Source: Halorientalis persicus (GTDB taxonomy: Archaea > Halobacteriota > Halobacteria > Halobacteriales > Haloarculaceae). From it: 64,000 bases of DNA. A program made the translations under genes and the position numbers. Below the pieces are notes generated by a model, which worked only from the letters and a program-made list of their open reading frames with translations, was not told the DNA's origin and ran no database searches. The stretch covers positions 248,001 through 312,000 of the forward strand of contig NZ_FOCX01000002.1 of the NCBI RefSeq assembly GCF_900110215.1, written 5' to 3'. Positions 53,876-63,400 of the stretch are shown here, piece by piece (positions within the stretch are counted from its first letter, which is position 1; each line of letters opens with the position of its first letter).

Positions 53876-54097
53876 GTTACTACTTGTTCCGAGAGTAGAA
53901 TATCAGACTCGATTTAATAAAACGCGTATACCCGGGTGATGTGCGGCAGTTAAGACAGCAGCTATCGGGTCTGAATACAGTAATATGGCCGTCTACGTCC
54001 GGTATTTCGACAGCTCCGGCCACGGGCACCAAACACACATCCAGCCGTTCGTGTCATATTCTGATTATTATCGAGCGGATTCGTCCTGCACACCGAC
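53876..54097. other. A+T-rich spacer between tfb and accessory cassettes
   Basis: This spacer is visibly richer in A and T than the genes to its left. No supported gene, RNA or inverted repeat end is seen. It marks the boundary between the housekeeping block and the duplicated accessory cassettes. Confidence 0.4.
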
Positions 54098-54193
54098 CTA
54101 CCAGGTGTCTACCGACAGGTCCCAGAACGTCGGCCACGGGACGATCGGCAGGCTGGGATAGGCGATCAGATCGTCGTTCTTGACCGCGATCCC
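54098..54193 (-). pseudogene. Remnant of the large DUF7286-like gene (about 30 codons)
   Basis: Translated on the minus strand, 54193 to 54098 reads VKNDDLIAYPSLPIV and then PWPTFWDLSVDTW before TAG. This is plainly related to VRNRDLIAYPGLPII and PWPTFWYLSVDAW in the 1177-residue protein at 60444-64000. Nothing else of that gene survives: the similarity ends just where the promoter box of the adjacent lipoprotein gene begins. It is a deletion scar from a third copy of the duplicated cassette. Confidence 0.8.
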
Positions 54194-54208
54194 CGACGCT
54201 TATTTTAC
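54191..54208 (+). promoter_or_regulatory. Conserved promoter of lipoprotein gene, copy A
   Basis: CCCCGACGCTTATTTTAC is identical over 18 bases to 58055-58072. The TTATTTTA core is centred about 27 bp before the ATG at 54232, as expected for a leaderless transcript. It begins exactly where the pseudogene similarity ends. Confidence 0.6.
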
Positions 54209-54231
54209 GCCGCTCCGGAGCGATAGTTAGC

Positions 54232-55461
54232 ATGACAGACCAGCGACAGTGGAGCCGCCGCCAGTGGCTGGCGACCGCCGGCAGTACCGCCGCAGTCGGC
54301 CTCGCAGGCTGTTCCAGCGACGACGGGAGTACCGACGGCACCGACGACGACGGCAGCACACCCGGCGGGAACAGGGGCAACGGCGACACGTCCAATCCCG
54401 GTGAGACGAATACACAGTCGTTCGAGGGACCAGTCACCGCCGACGGTGAGTGGCCGATGCGATATCTCGATGCCGGTAACACCCGCGCGACCGAGGCAGT
54501 TAGCGGCCCACCGGTGCCCGTGCAGGAGCGGTGGTCGAAAGATGTCGGAGATACCGTCGCACGTCCCGCTGTTAGTGGGAAAACGGTATACATCGCAACC
54601 AAGGAGAATTCTTGCTACGCGTTCGACCTCCTCTCCGGCGATCAGCGATGGGAGCGGTCGATGGGGAACGGGAGAGTGTACGATATCGCTGCCATCGGAG
54701 ATCGCATCTACGTGGCCCAGCAGGGCAGCGTGACGGCGTTGACGAAGGACAACAGCGTCGAGTGGACCTTTGAGGACATTACCTCCCCAGCCGACGTTCT
54801 CGTCTCGGACGGAACAGTCTACACGCGGAGCGGGAAGACGCTGTACGCCCGCGACGCTGCATCGGGTGACGAGCTCTGGACCACGACGGTTGATACCGGA
54901 CAGTCACGACCAGCTGTAGCTGGCGGGTCGGTACTCACCAAGGACCAACAGTATCTCCGAGCGTTCGACGCCGAAACGGGCGACCAACGCTATCAGGTCG
55001 AACACGGCGGCAGCATCGCACTCAACAGCGTTTCCGTCGCCGACGGCACAGCCTACTTCATGGCCGACACCAACATCGAAGCTCGCTCCATCGAGGACGG
55101 CTCTCTTGAGTGGCGGTGGACCGATGGCGCTGCCGAAGAGACCCCGCCAACCGTCGCCGACGGCGTCGTCTACGCTAACCCACATGGCAGAACCGGCCCA
55201 TACCGCATCGACGCCGAAACCGGGGAGAACCTCGGCGCGATCGACATCGACGGGTACACCATGCCCCCAGTCGTCGCCGACGGGACGGTCTTTGTCAGCC
55301 GACCGTGGACCCGAGAGACGAACGCTCGACTGTACGCTATCGACGCGGAGACGAACGCGGTGAAATGGGAGATGCAACCCCCGGACAAGTTGGGCCAGAC
55401 ACCCATCGTCCTCGAAGACCTGTTGGTCTACGGCGTCCCCTCCGTCTTCGAACCGGCCTGA
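54232..55461 (+). CDS. Tat-exported PQQ-like beta-propeller lipoprotein, copy A
   Basis: This 409-residue protein opens with a Tat signal and lipobox (RRQWLATAGSTAAVGLAGC). A Gly/Asp/Thr-rich linker to about residue 65 is followed by a PQQ/BamB-type propeller. Blades show the DG-VY-A-D---G-WT pattern, for example TVYIATKENSCYAFDLLSGD, TVYTRSGKTLYARDAASGDE and DGVVYANPHGRTGPYRIDAE. It is a paralogue of the protein at 58096, with the same promoter and near-identical first 60 residues. The C-terminus (VYGVPSVFEPA) lacks about three residues found in copy B. It should be a lipid-anchored surface protein, with an interaction role in the cassette inferred. Confidence 0.85.
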   Translation: MTDQRQWSRRQWLATAGSTAAVGLAGCSSDDGSTDGTDDDGSTPGGNRGNGDTSNPGETNTQSFEGPVTADGEWPMRYLDAGNTRATEAVSGPPVPVQERWSKDVGDTVARPAVSGKTVYIATKENSCYAFDLLSGDQRWERSMGNGRVYDIAAIGDRIYVAQQGSVTALTKDNSVEWTFEDITSPADVLVSDGTVYTRSGKTLYARDAASGDELWTTTVDTGQSRPAVAGGSVLTKDQQYLRAFDAETGDQRYQVEHGGSIALNSVSVADGTAYFMADTNIEARSIEDGSLEWRWTDGAAEETPPTVADGVVYANPHGRTGPYRIDAETGENLGAIDIDGYTMPPVVADGTVFVSRPWTRETNARLYAIDAETNAVKWEMQPPDKLGQTPIVLEDLLVYGVPSVFEPA

Positions 55462-55503
55462 GCGAGTCCTTCGCCGCAGCCAGTGTCGCGACCCGGCCTC
55501 AGG

Positions 55504-56190
55504 TCATTCGTCGACGTATTGCTGGCCGTACTCCCCACCGAGGATCTGTTCAACAATCTTCCCGGTCTCGGTATCCAACACGAATTCCATCTCTTTTCCA
55601 CGTCTTGGCCGTTGCCAGATGATGAACCGGTCTTCTTCCGGGATGAGCCCCCACCCAGGATCGTCCCTGCGCTCCCACAGTTTCGTCCCGTCCGGCTCGA
55701 ACCCGAACAGGTCCTTTCTCGTCGTCTGAATGAGTATCCTTCCATCGAACCACTCGATCTGGGCAACCTCACCCCGCGGGAAGGAAAACGTCCGATCGCC
55801 GAACTGAAACTCCGTCCCCGGCCAGTCGGACAGAATCTCACCGGTTTCGGGATCAACATTGTGGCAGTGGTTCGTGTCCGACCGGGCGATAATTCGATCG
55901 CCCAAAGTGTCGAGAGTATCGTACCGAGTCGACTCCGATTCACGCGGTGTTTCGATCGTCCAGATGTGGCCGGGCTCCGGACTGATTCCAACGATGTTTC
56001 TGTCCTCCGGAACCACGATGTCGGGGGACGAGACTTTTTCAGGCATCCCGATACGCAGAAGTAACAACCCATCGTCAAACCGCGCAGCACTCACTATTTT
56101 CGGGGCGATTCGTAGGGAAGTAGTGTCACTGCTCAAGATACCATCGTAATCGATGGAAATAGATTTGCCGCCCAATTCGACCGTTTCCAT
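55504..56190 (-). CDS. Small propeller-like protein, copy A
   Basis: This 228-residue protein is mostly beta strand, with ILSDWPGTEFQFGDRTFSFP, DLFGFEPDGTKLWERRDDPG and DTETGKIVEQILGG. It aligns with the N-terminal leader plus the second half of the 345-residue paralogue at 59359 (there DQFEFGGERFSFGS, ELYGFADDGTQLWHRSD and DEMTGKIIEKL). It is thus half-length compared with copy B. There is no signal peptide, so it is probably cytosolic. It lies immediately downstream of the truncated large gene on the same strand and converges with lipoprotein copy A. Function is unknown; an immunity- or chaperone-like role for the upstream product is only a hypothesis. Confidence 0.7.
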   Translation of the reverse strand: METVELGGKSISIDYDGILSSDTTSLRIAPKIVSAARFDDGLLLLRIGMPEKVSSPDIVVPEDRNIVGISPEPGHIWTIETPRESESTRYDTLDTLGDRIIARSDTNHCHNVDPETGEILSDWPGTEFQFGDRTFSFPRGEVAQIEWFDGRILIQTTRKDLFGFEPDGTKLWERRDDPGWGLIPEEDRFIIWQRPRRGKEMEFVLDTETGKIVEQILGGEYGQQYVDE

Positions 56191-56263
56191 ACAGTGGAGT
56201 ATTTATTCCCCCGATAGAATGGTTTTGGTCGACAGTACGAGTGGATGAGCCGTGAAACGTCTG

Positions 56264-57910
56264 TTAACAGGCACTTGAGAGATCATCTCCCTGGCTTGCT
56301 GAACCCATTTGACTGCGTAGATACGACGGGTCATCTGCGAACCGTTCGATCGGTCCCAGGGGTACCATATTCTGCGATTCTTCAAACGGCCATTCGGAAT
56401 GAGTGTGATCGATGAGAATCTGGAATTGTTTCACTCCACCCTCAAGCCTCGGCCGTCCATCTGGGTTCACTCGTTTCACCTGCGCAGGCAGGAGCGGATC
56501 GCGTACCCGAGCGCTGAATCCGCCGACCGTGCTCACAGTCATATCAACGTCGTCTTCCTGTTCTATGAACATTTTTGCAATGCAGTCGTAGTCGCCCCAT
56601 TTGTCATCCGAGTCCGCACTCGGCTTCACGACCCGATCGTCCCAGAGTGCGAACGTATTGATGACATTGTGTTCGTCTTTTCCGGTGAGCGAGTATGTCC
56701 TTGCCAGCCAGTTTCCGCTCGGCGCGTGGGAGCCATCGCTGTCGTAAACGCGAGCGAACGAGTCGGGCTCTTCGGTCGTCAAGTAGATCACGATCCCGGG
56801 CGTTTCGTGGGACGGCACGCCGTCTTCGACCCGGTTGACGTTTTCAGCGAGGCGGAACTCGGTAATGTCGTGTTGCTCGTCCAGCGGCTCACCCGGATCG
56901 TCGACGACGTAGTTGATCGTCTCTCTGACTTCTCCAACCCGGATATCCGTCTGTTTGACCGAACGCTCCCAGCTCCGGTGGACATCGTCGTCGCCGCTTC
57001 CGAGGAACTCCGCGAACTGCGTCCTGTACTCCGGCCGCAACAGCCGACAATACTTCTTCCAGACCGGATCGTCGATGTCGTCGGCACTGCTGTAGCGGTT
57101 CTCCGGCTGGTCGTTGAGCGCGTCGTACAGCGTGTCCTCGTCACAGCTTGGATCCGCAGACACGCCCTCGTACTCGAACCCGTCGTCGTCGATCTCGACG
57201 CCGGCCGCCTGAAATTCCAGGCCACCATCATCCCAGGAGACGCCACTGTTCGACCCGGGTAGCCACTGACTTCCGAACGACCCCGACGACCCCGGCCGCG
57301 CGCAGTTCGGGCCAGTCGAAGCTTTGCTCTGGTCGAAGCCCGGCCCGACGTGCCCCCACGTCTTCGAACACTTCTTTTTGACCACGCCGGTCCCATGGCC
57401 ATGGATCCGATCGCCGACACCCATACTCCCACGGCCTGGCAGGACCGTCCCGCCGGGAACCGGGATCGCAACCAGGGTGTCGCTGTCGAAACTGATCGGC
57501 TCGACCGTCCCGACCCGCCGGTTTCGTCCGGCGATATCGACTGTGACCGGCTGCTGCTGGCGCACGTACGTCGTCGCGCCCGTCGTCGACGGATCACCCT
57601 TGTTCGCGCTTACCGCGAACCGCGCGTACTCCCCTTTCACATGAACGCTCCAGGCGTCCACCGACAGGTACCAGAACGTCGGCCAGGGGATGATCGGCAA
57701 GCCGGGATGAGCCACGAGGTCGTGATTCCGAACCGACATCGACGAGTGAAGCGTGTTCTGCGGGCTGGACACGTTCGCGTATCCGGGGCGAACCTGCGGG
57801 ACTGTCGCCCGAGTTACCGGTCGTGTCGTCAAATACGTCGGTGAGCCGTGCACCGAGTACGTGATGTCCTCGGTCAGCGGTGTCTCCGCGACCGTCCCTC
57901 GGTTGGCCAT
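56264..57910 (-). CDS. C-terminal module of the large DUF7286-like protein, 5'-truncated copy A
   Basis: From ATG 57910 the protein has 548 residues. MANRGTVAETPLTEDITYSV, GLPIIPWPTFWYLSVDAW and KKKCSKTW match the large protein's residues from about 640 onward. Similarity to the large protein continues upstream to 57979 (GIDVLN, QEALSGDTSLS), and the frame then hits a TAG at 58004-58006 with no start codon between. The copy therefore lost its first 600 or more codons, including any export region. Divergence rises towards the C-terminus (shared YCRL, FAEFLGS, YDCI-K). It may be a pseudogene or an orphan C-terminal module; the long intact frame favours expression or recent truncation. Confidence 0.7.
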   Translation of the reverse strand: MANRGTVAETPLTEDITYSVHGSPTYLTTRPVTRATVPQVRPGYANVSSPQNTLHSSMSVRNHDLVAHPGLPIIPWPTFWYLSVDAWSVHVKGEYARFAVSANKGDPSTTGATTYVRQQQPVTVDIAGRNRRVGTVEPISFDSDTLVAIPVPGGTVLPGRGSMGVGDRIHGHGTGVVKKKCSKTWGHVGPGFDQSKASTGPNCARPGSSGSFGSQWLPGSNSGVSWDDGGLEFQAAGVEIDDDGFEYEGVSADPSCDEDTLYDALNDQPENRYSSADDIDDPVWKKYCRLLRPEYRTQFAEFLGSGDDDVHRSWERSVKQTDIRVGEVRETINYVVDDPGEPLDEQHDITEFRLAENVNRVEDGVPSHETPGIVIYLTTEEPDSFARVYDSDGSHAPSGNWLARTYSLTGKDEHNVINTFALWDDRVVKPSADSDDKWGDYDCIAKMFIEQEDDVDMTVSTVGGFSARVRDPLLPAQVKRVNPDGRPRLEGGVKQFQILIDHTHSEWPFEESQNMVPLGPIERFADDPSYLRSQMGSASQGDDLSSAC

Positions 57911-58054
57911 CGACAGTGACGTATCGCCACTGAGCGCTTCCTGTGCAAATCCGAGACCCCCGTTGAGAACGTCGATCCCGCAGGCATCGTAGTCACAGCG
58001 TCGCTATCGATTCGAGTGATCGGCGCCGTTCTGCCATCCATTCGGATCACGCTT

Positions 58055-58072
58055 CCCCGACGCTTATTTTAC
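58055..58072 (+). promoter_or_regulatory. Conserved promoter of lipoprotein gene, copy B
   Basis: CCCCGACGCTTATTTTAC is identical over 18 bases to the copy A promoter at 54191-54208. Its TATA core is centred about 28 bp before ATG 58096. Confidence 0.6.
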
Positions 58073-58095
58073 TCCGCTTCGCACCGAGAGGTAGC

Positions 58096-59331
58096 ATGAC
58101 AAACCAGCGACAGTGGAGCCGCCGCCGATGGCTCGCCGCCGCCGGCAGTACCGCCGCAGTCGGCCTCGCCGGCTGTTCCAGCGACGACGGCACTGGAGGC
58201 ACCGACGACGACGGCAGCACACCCGGCGGGAACAGTGGTAACGGCGACACGTCCAATCCCGACGGCGGAACGAGCGAGCAATCCTTCGAGGGACCGGTCA
58301 CCGCCAATGGTGAATGGACACATCTGGACTACGACGCCGCGAACACCCGCGCCACCACCGCCAGTGGCCCGCCGGTTGCCGTTCAGGAGCGCTGGTCGAA
58401 CACGCTCGATTCGATTGCGAGCGTCCCTCTCGTTAGCGGTGAGACGGTCTATGCCGCCACCGAAGGGGGCAGTTGCTACGCTTTCGATCTGCTGTCCGGT
58501 GAGAAACAGTGGGAACAGAATCTGGGTCCCGAGACGATATTCAGTCTCGCCACGGACGACAGCAGAGTCTACGTCGGCTGGGCAGGCGGAGTGAGTGCGA
58601 TTACGGCCGACAACACCGTCGCCTGGGACAAGTCCCTGGAGGAGTTCATCTTCGATCTCGTTGTCACTGACGGGACAGTGTACGCCAGAGGGCAGGAGCG
58701 ACTGTTCGCTCGCGATGCCGAAACTGGCGACGAACTCTGGACGACAGCCGTCCCGGATGGACTCAGCGATCTGGCAGTCACCAACGACTCCGTGTTGGTG
58801 AAGGACCGTCAGCAGCTCAAGGCCTACGAGACCGGAAGCGGCGACCGACAGTGGACAGTCGAACACGCGGGGATCCAGAACGACGTGGGTGTCTCCGTCG
58901 CCGACGGTACAGCTTACTTCGTGACCGACGGTCGGATCGAGGCCCGCTCGACTGCAGATGGATCGCTGTCGTGGGAGTGGACCGATGGAACGATGATTCG
59001 CACCGTCCCAACAATCGCCGATGGTATGGTCTATGCCGGCGGCCGGGGAGAACCCGGTCCATACCGAATCGACGCCGGGAACGGCCAGACTCTCGACCAG
59101 ATCGACATCGACGGCTACACTGGCCAGCCGGTCGTGGCGGATGGGACAGTCTACTTCAGCGTCCAGCCGGATCTCGACGCCGATCTGAGACTGTACGCCG
59201 TCGACGCAGACTCCTTGGAGACTCGCTGGCAGACGATAGTGCCGGGATACATCGAGAACTTCCCGATGGTGCTCGAAGACCTCGTCGTCTACGGCACCGA
59301 GAGCGCAGTGTACGTGCTCGAACCTGCCTGA
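58096..59331 (+). CDS. Tat-exported PQQ-like beta-propeller lipoprotein, copy B
   Basis: This 411-residue paralogue of the protein at 54232 has Tat signal and lipobox RRRWLAAAGSTAAVGLAGC, a Gly/Asp/Thr linker, then propeller blades such as GGSCYAFDLLSGEKQWEQNL, DGTVYARGQERLFARDAETG and DGMVYAGGRGEPGPYRIDAG, closing with TESAVYVLEPA. PQQ/BamB-type propellers on the cell surface usually act as binding platforms; no PQQ enzyme residues are evident. It converges with the 345-residue propeller-like gene, 27 bp apart. Confidence 0.87.
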   Translation: MTNQRQWSRRRWLAAAGSTAAVGLAGCSSDDGTGGTDDDGSTPGGNSGNGDTSNPDGGTSEQSFEGPVTANGEWTHLDYDAANTRATTASGPPVAVQERWSNTLDSIASVPLVSGETVYAATEGGSCYAFDLLSGEKQWEQNLGPETIFSLATDDSRVYVGWAGGVSAITADNTVAWDKSLEEFIFDLVVTDGTVYARGQERLFARDAETGDELWTTAVPDGLSDLAVTNDSVLVKDRQQLKAYETGSGDRQWTVEHAGIQNDVGVSVADGTAYFVTDGRIEARSTADGSLSWEWTDGTMIRTVPTIADGMVYAGGRGEPGPYRIDAGNGQTLDQIDIDGYTGQPVVADGTVYFSVQPDLDADLRLYAVDADSLETRWQTIVPGYIENFPMVLEDLVVYGTESAVYVLEPA

Positions 59332-59358
59332 CGATCACTCGTCGACGAACTGCCGATC

Positions 59359-60396
59359 CTAGCCCGATCCAGTGAGTTTTTCTATAATTTTACCAGTCAT
59401 CTCGTCGAATCTGAACCGCGTCGGGCGGCCACGGGTCGTCTCATCCCAGAGCCGGATTTCGCCCTCCTTCTTGAGCAGCCGCCAGCGCGTCTCGTCGGAT
59501 CTGTGCCATAGCTGTGTGCCGTCGTCCGCGAAGCCATAGAGCTCGTGGCCCCTGTTCGGCCCGTCCGTCTTCAGGACCGTCACTCCATCGCACCACTTGA
59601 GGCCAATGACCGGAGACCCGAACGAGAAGCGCTCGCCACCGAACTCGAACTGGTCGTGCGGCCAAACCGCACGCTCTTCCCCCGTCTCCGGGTCGAATTC
59701 GTGATAGTGGTCCGTCACCGATCGGATGATAATACGGTCCCCGAGACAGTAGGGCTTCAGCAGCGAGTAGTCGTCTTCAAGGGTCGTAACGCCGCTGGCG
59801 ACCCACCGCAACGCCCCGTCCGGCCCCACTGCGATGGCGTTGTTCGGCGGCGACACCGAGACGTCCGGGTCGTCGGCCCCCTCGGTCCCGGAACCTACCA
59901 CAACGACGAACGTGTCGGTCGAGCCATCCCACATACTAGGCTTCAGCGGGAGGGCGAGCCGCGAGTTGGCGGTTGAGATCGTACTCCCGTCGATCCAGAC
60001 CTCGCGCCAGGTGTACTCGCGCCAAGAGTCGACGAGTTCCCCCGTCGCCGTGTCGATCCGGTGGAACTGGCGGTCGGTCGATTTCGCCGTAAGCTTGCCC
60101 TTCGAGACCGAGAGTATCGAGTAGTAGTCGTCGGTGTCTCCCGTCGGCGGCTCCTCGACGACCCACGAGAGCTGACAGTCGGGACCGAGCGCGACCACGT
60201 TCCGGCAGCGCTGGACTGTCACATCCGGGTCAAGGTCGAGCGTTTCGGTCGGGTCGAGAGCGACGACGAGCAGCCCGTCGAGAATGACCTGACTTTTGAT
60301 CGGCATGGGAAACTGGAATTTGCCGCTTCGGCTGAAGACAGTTCCACCAGACCCCGAAACAGAAACCGTCGAGTTCCCGACCGTGTGCTGAGTCAT
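59359..60396 (-). CDS. Propeller-like protein with internal duplication, copy B
   Basis: This 345-residue protein has two similar halves. Residues about 60-150 (CRNVVALGPDCQLSWVVEEP; FHRIDTATGELVDSW) and about 180-260 (NNAIAVGPDGALRWVASGVT; YHEFDPETGEERAVW) align with each other. The C-terminal half aligns with the whole of the 228-residue copy A protein. No signal peptide or catalytic motif is seen. It is 47 bp downstream of the large DUF7286-like gene on the same strand and probably co-transcribed. Function is unknown. Confidence 0.72.
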   Translation of the reverse strand: MTQHTVGNSTVSVSGSGGTVFSRSGKFQFPMPIKSQVILDGLLVVALDPTETLDLDPDVTVQRCRNVVALGPDCQLSWVVEEPPTGDTDDYYSILSVSKGKLTAKSTDRQFHRIDTATGELVDSWREYTWREVWIDGSTISTANSRLALPLKPSMWDGSTDTFVVVVGSGTEGADDPDVSVSPPNNAIAVGPDGALRWVASGVTTLEDDYSLLKPYCLGDRIIIRSVTDHYHEFDPETGEERAVWPHDQFEFGGERFSFGSPVIGLKWCDGVTVLKTDGPNRGHELYGFADDGTQLWHRSDETRWRLLKKEGEIRLWDETTRGRPTRFRFDEMTGKIIEKLTGSG

Positions 60397-60443
60397 ACTA
60401 GAGTTACTCGGGGAATCGATGTGAAAGTTATCCGGTCGCCCAG

Positions 60444-63400
60444 TCAGGGGGTGGACCGGCAGACATTATCGGTTCCCACGACGTGGTCGTCAGGACCGTC
60501 CACGTCGTCCCAGCGGTCCTCGAGTTTATCGGGATTCTGCCTGAAGTACCCGATCGTGCCGAGTGGAACCCAGTGATCGGGGTCGATATTTTCTTCACTA
60601 CTGCCGTCGTGGTGACTGATCTCGAACTGTATCGTGGATCCCGGCAGGTCCCGCTTGAGCTCTTCTAAGTAGAACCCGCTCGTGTAATCGATGCTAAGAT
60701 CGTATCCACCCTTTGGAACGAACGTCTTTCCGATACAGTCGTAGACTCCCCAGCCCATCTCGTCTTTCGACCCGGACTTGACAGTCCGGTTGTCGATGAG
60801 TGCGAGATCTCCGACGATCTGTTGCCAATCTTTCCCCTCCAGATCGCCCGGCCGGCCGAAGAATTTCCCAGGCATCCATGGACCATCGTATACCCGGGCG
60901 AGAGCCTCCGTATCGTCTGTTTCAACCTCGGTGACGATGCCGCCCCGTTTGTGGGGTGGACGCTCGCCGTCGTCGATGTGTGGTTCGTTAGCTTCCTCGG
61001 CGGTCGTGAACCGCACGATATCGAACCGGTCGACGACCGATCCCGTTCCATCGAAGTCGCCGTCTCCGTCATCGAGGAGGTAATACATCGTCCGTCGCAG
61101 ACTGTTTTCGTCCACTTCGGGGACGACGGTCCGCCAGGAGTCCTGAACAGAATCGTCCGAACTGCCCAGGAACTCGGCGAACTGCGACTTGTAGGTGGGT
61201 TTGTACAGGCGACAGTAGCTCTCCCAGATCTCGTCCGTGATGTCCTCGGCGCTGCTGTATGGATTGTCTGGCTGGGATTCCAGTTCCTCGTAGAGGTCGC
61301 TGGCGTCACAGCCAGCCTCCTCGCCCTCGTATTCGAGGCCTTCGTCGGTCGAGTACTCGAAGCCGGACGCCTCGAACTCGAGCCCGTCACCGTCCCAGGC
61401 GACATCGCCGCCACCGGGTACCAGGTCCGTCGAGAGCGACGTGCTACCGGTATTCCCGCCGTCATCACACTTGTCTGGTCCAGCGGCCCTGTTCGGCCGG
61501 AATCCCGGCCCCGTGTAGTCCCACGTCTTCGAACACTTCTTCCTGACCAGACTGGGTCTGCCAGGAACGTCGACTCGGTCACCGACACCCATGTTGCCTT
61601 TCCCGGGCATGACCGTCCCACCGGGTACCGGAATGATCACCAGCGTGTCGCTGTCGAAGGTGATCGGATCGACCGTCCCAGCACGGCGGCCACGTCCCGC
61701 GATCCCGATCGTCACCGGTTGCGCCTGGCGGACGTAGGTCGTCCCACCGGTCGTCGACGGATCCCCGCGGTTCGCGCTTACCGCAAAGCGGGCATACTCG
61801 CCCTGGACGTTGACCTGCCAGGCGTCCACCGATAGGTACCAGAACGTCGGCCACGGGATGATCGGCAGCCCGGGATACGCGATCAGATCGCGGTTCCGGA
61901 CCGCCATCGACGCATGCATCGTGTCCATCGGCTCGGTCACGTTGGCGTATTCGGGACGTATCGCCGGTACCGTCGCCCGAGTCAACGGCGATTTCGTCAG
62001 ATACGTCGGTGACCCGTGGACGGAGTAGGTGATGTCTTCGGTCAGCGGCGTCTCCGCGACGGTTCCCCGGTTGGCCATCGACAACGACGTGTCACCACTC
62101 ATCGCCTCCTGTGCGAATCCGAGACCCTTGTTGAGAACGTCGATTCCGCCGGAGAGCCCGTCCATCGCACCGCCGAGTGCGTCGGTGATCTTGTTGTCGG
62201 CCTTGTCGCGGGCCTCGTTCCGGGTGCTGTTGATCTCGTCGATCCAGTGGTAGAGCCGCTGAATGTAGATCCGCCGAGCCTCGATTTTCGCCTTCCGCCG
62301 TGCACTGCTGTAATCGTTCGTCGGCGTTCGGTCGTGATGGACCAGCGCCCGCTGGTCGACGTTGTTCTTGAGTTCCTCGAACGGGCCCTTCCCCGTCGCC
62401 ATGCCGAGCCGTGAGAAACTCGCGTTGCTGACTTCCGATTTGACGACGCCCCGGAAGTCCTCTATGTCGCTCTCGATCGATCCTTCGAGCCCGCCGGGCG
62501 CACTGAGGTCGTGTGTCTTCTGTGAGCCGTCCAAACTGACCGCATCGACGACTTCGTCTTCGACCTCCGATGCCGATGTACTCGATCCGAGATCAGTCCC
62601 CGACGCTCCGTTCACGTCACCTTCGATCGAACCCTCTCCGTCGTCAGCGATGTGGGCCGAGACCGCCTTGTCCAGCGCGGCTTTGAAGTTGCTGTCAGAG
62701 CCGTAATCGCTGTCGACGCCGTTGCGGAGGACGCCGGTTCCCGTGCTGTGTTTCCCGTCGATCTCGACGTCGAAGCTGACCGATCCCGAGGACGTGTCGG
62801 ATCCAGACCCGGAGAACGGCGCATTGCTGTCGTTTTTCTCGTCGTGAGAGCTACAGGAGAAGTCGACCGATGTCTCGACCGTCACGTCGGCGTCGACGTC
62901 GAACCGAACGACCGGCTTCCGACTGCCGTCGGCGTCGGAGTTCCAGACGTCGTTTCGCGAGGCACTGACGCTGTCGACGCTGTCGATCGAGTAGTCGGTA
63001 CTGTCGGCGCTACAGCCGCTGAGGTCGTCGTCGTCCGGACTGCTCACGCTCGGAATGGAGATGCTCGAACTCTCGTCGGTCGTCTCCGCCCAAGATTTGA
63101 CCTCGTATGTGCGGTCGATCGCGGTCTCGATACGGCCGTCACCCATGTCCTCGGGCAACTCCTCTTCGATATCTGGCATCTTGTCTTTGCCCTGAACCTC
63201 GTCGATGATGTCGGGTTTAGCCAGCCAATTGTCACCGCTCATCCCGCCGCCGGTCATGTCCTCGTAGGCCGCTTCCGCGAAACGGTCGATGGCGATGTCG
63301 TGTTCGGAGGAAACACCCGTCGACGGGCCGAAGAGGGCGTTGATACGACGGTCGACGAAATCGCCCGGCGTCGGAATCTTGGGGAGGTTTCCGTTTGCGT

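Noticed and set aside
53985-54161. A 58-codon plus-strand frame (MAVYVRYFDSSG...) before lipoprotein copy A
   Set aside because: Its second half is the antisense of the giant-gene remnant, so the frame is accidental.
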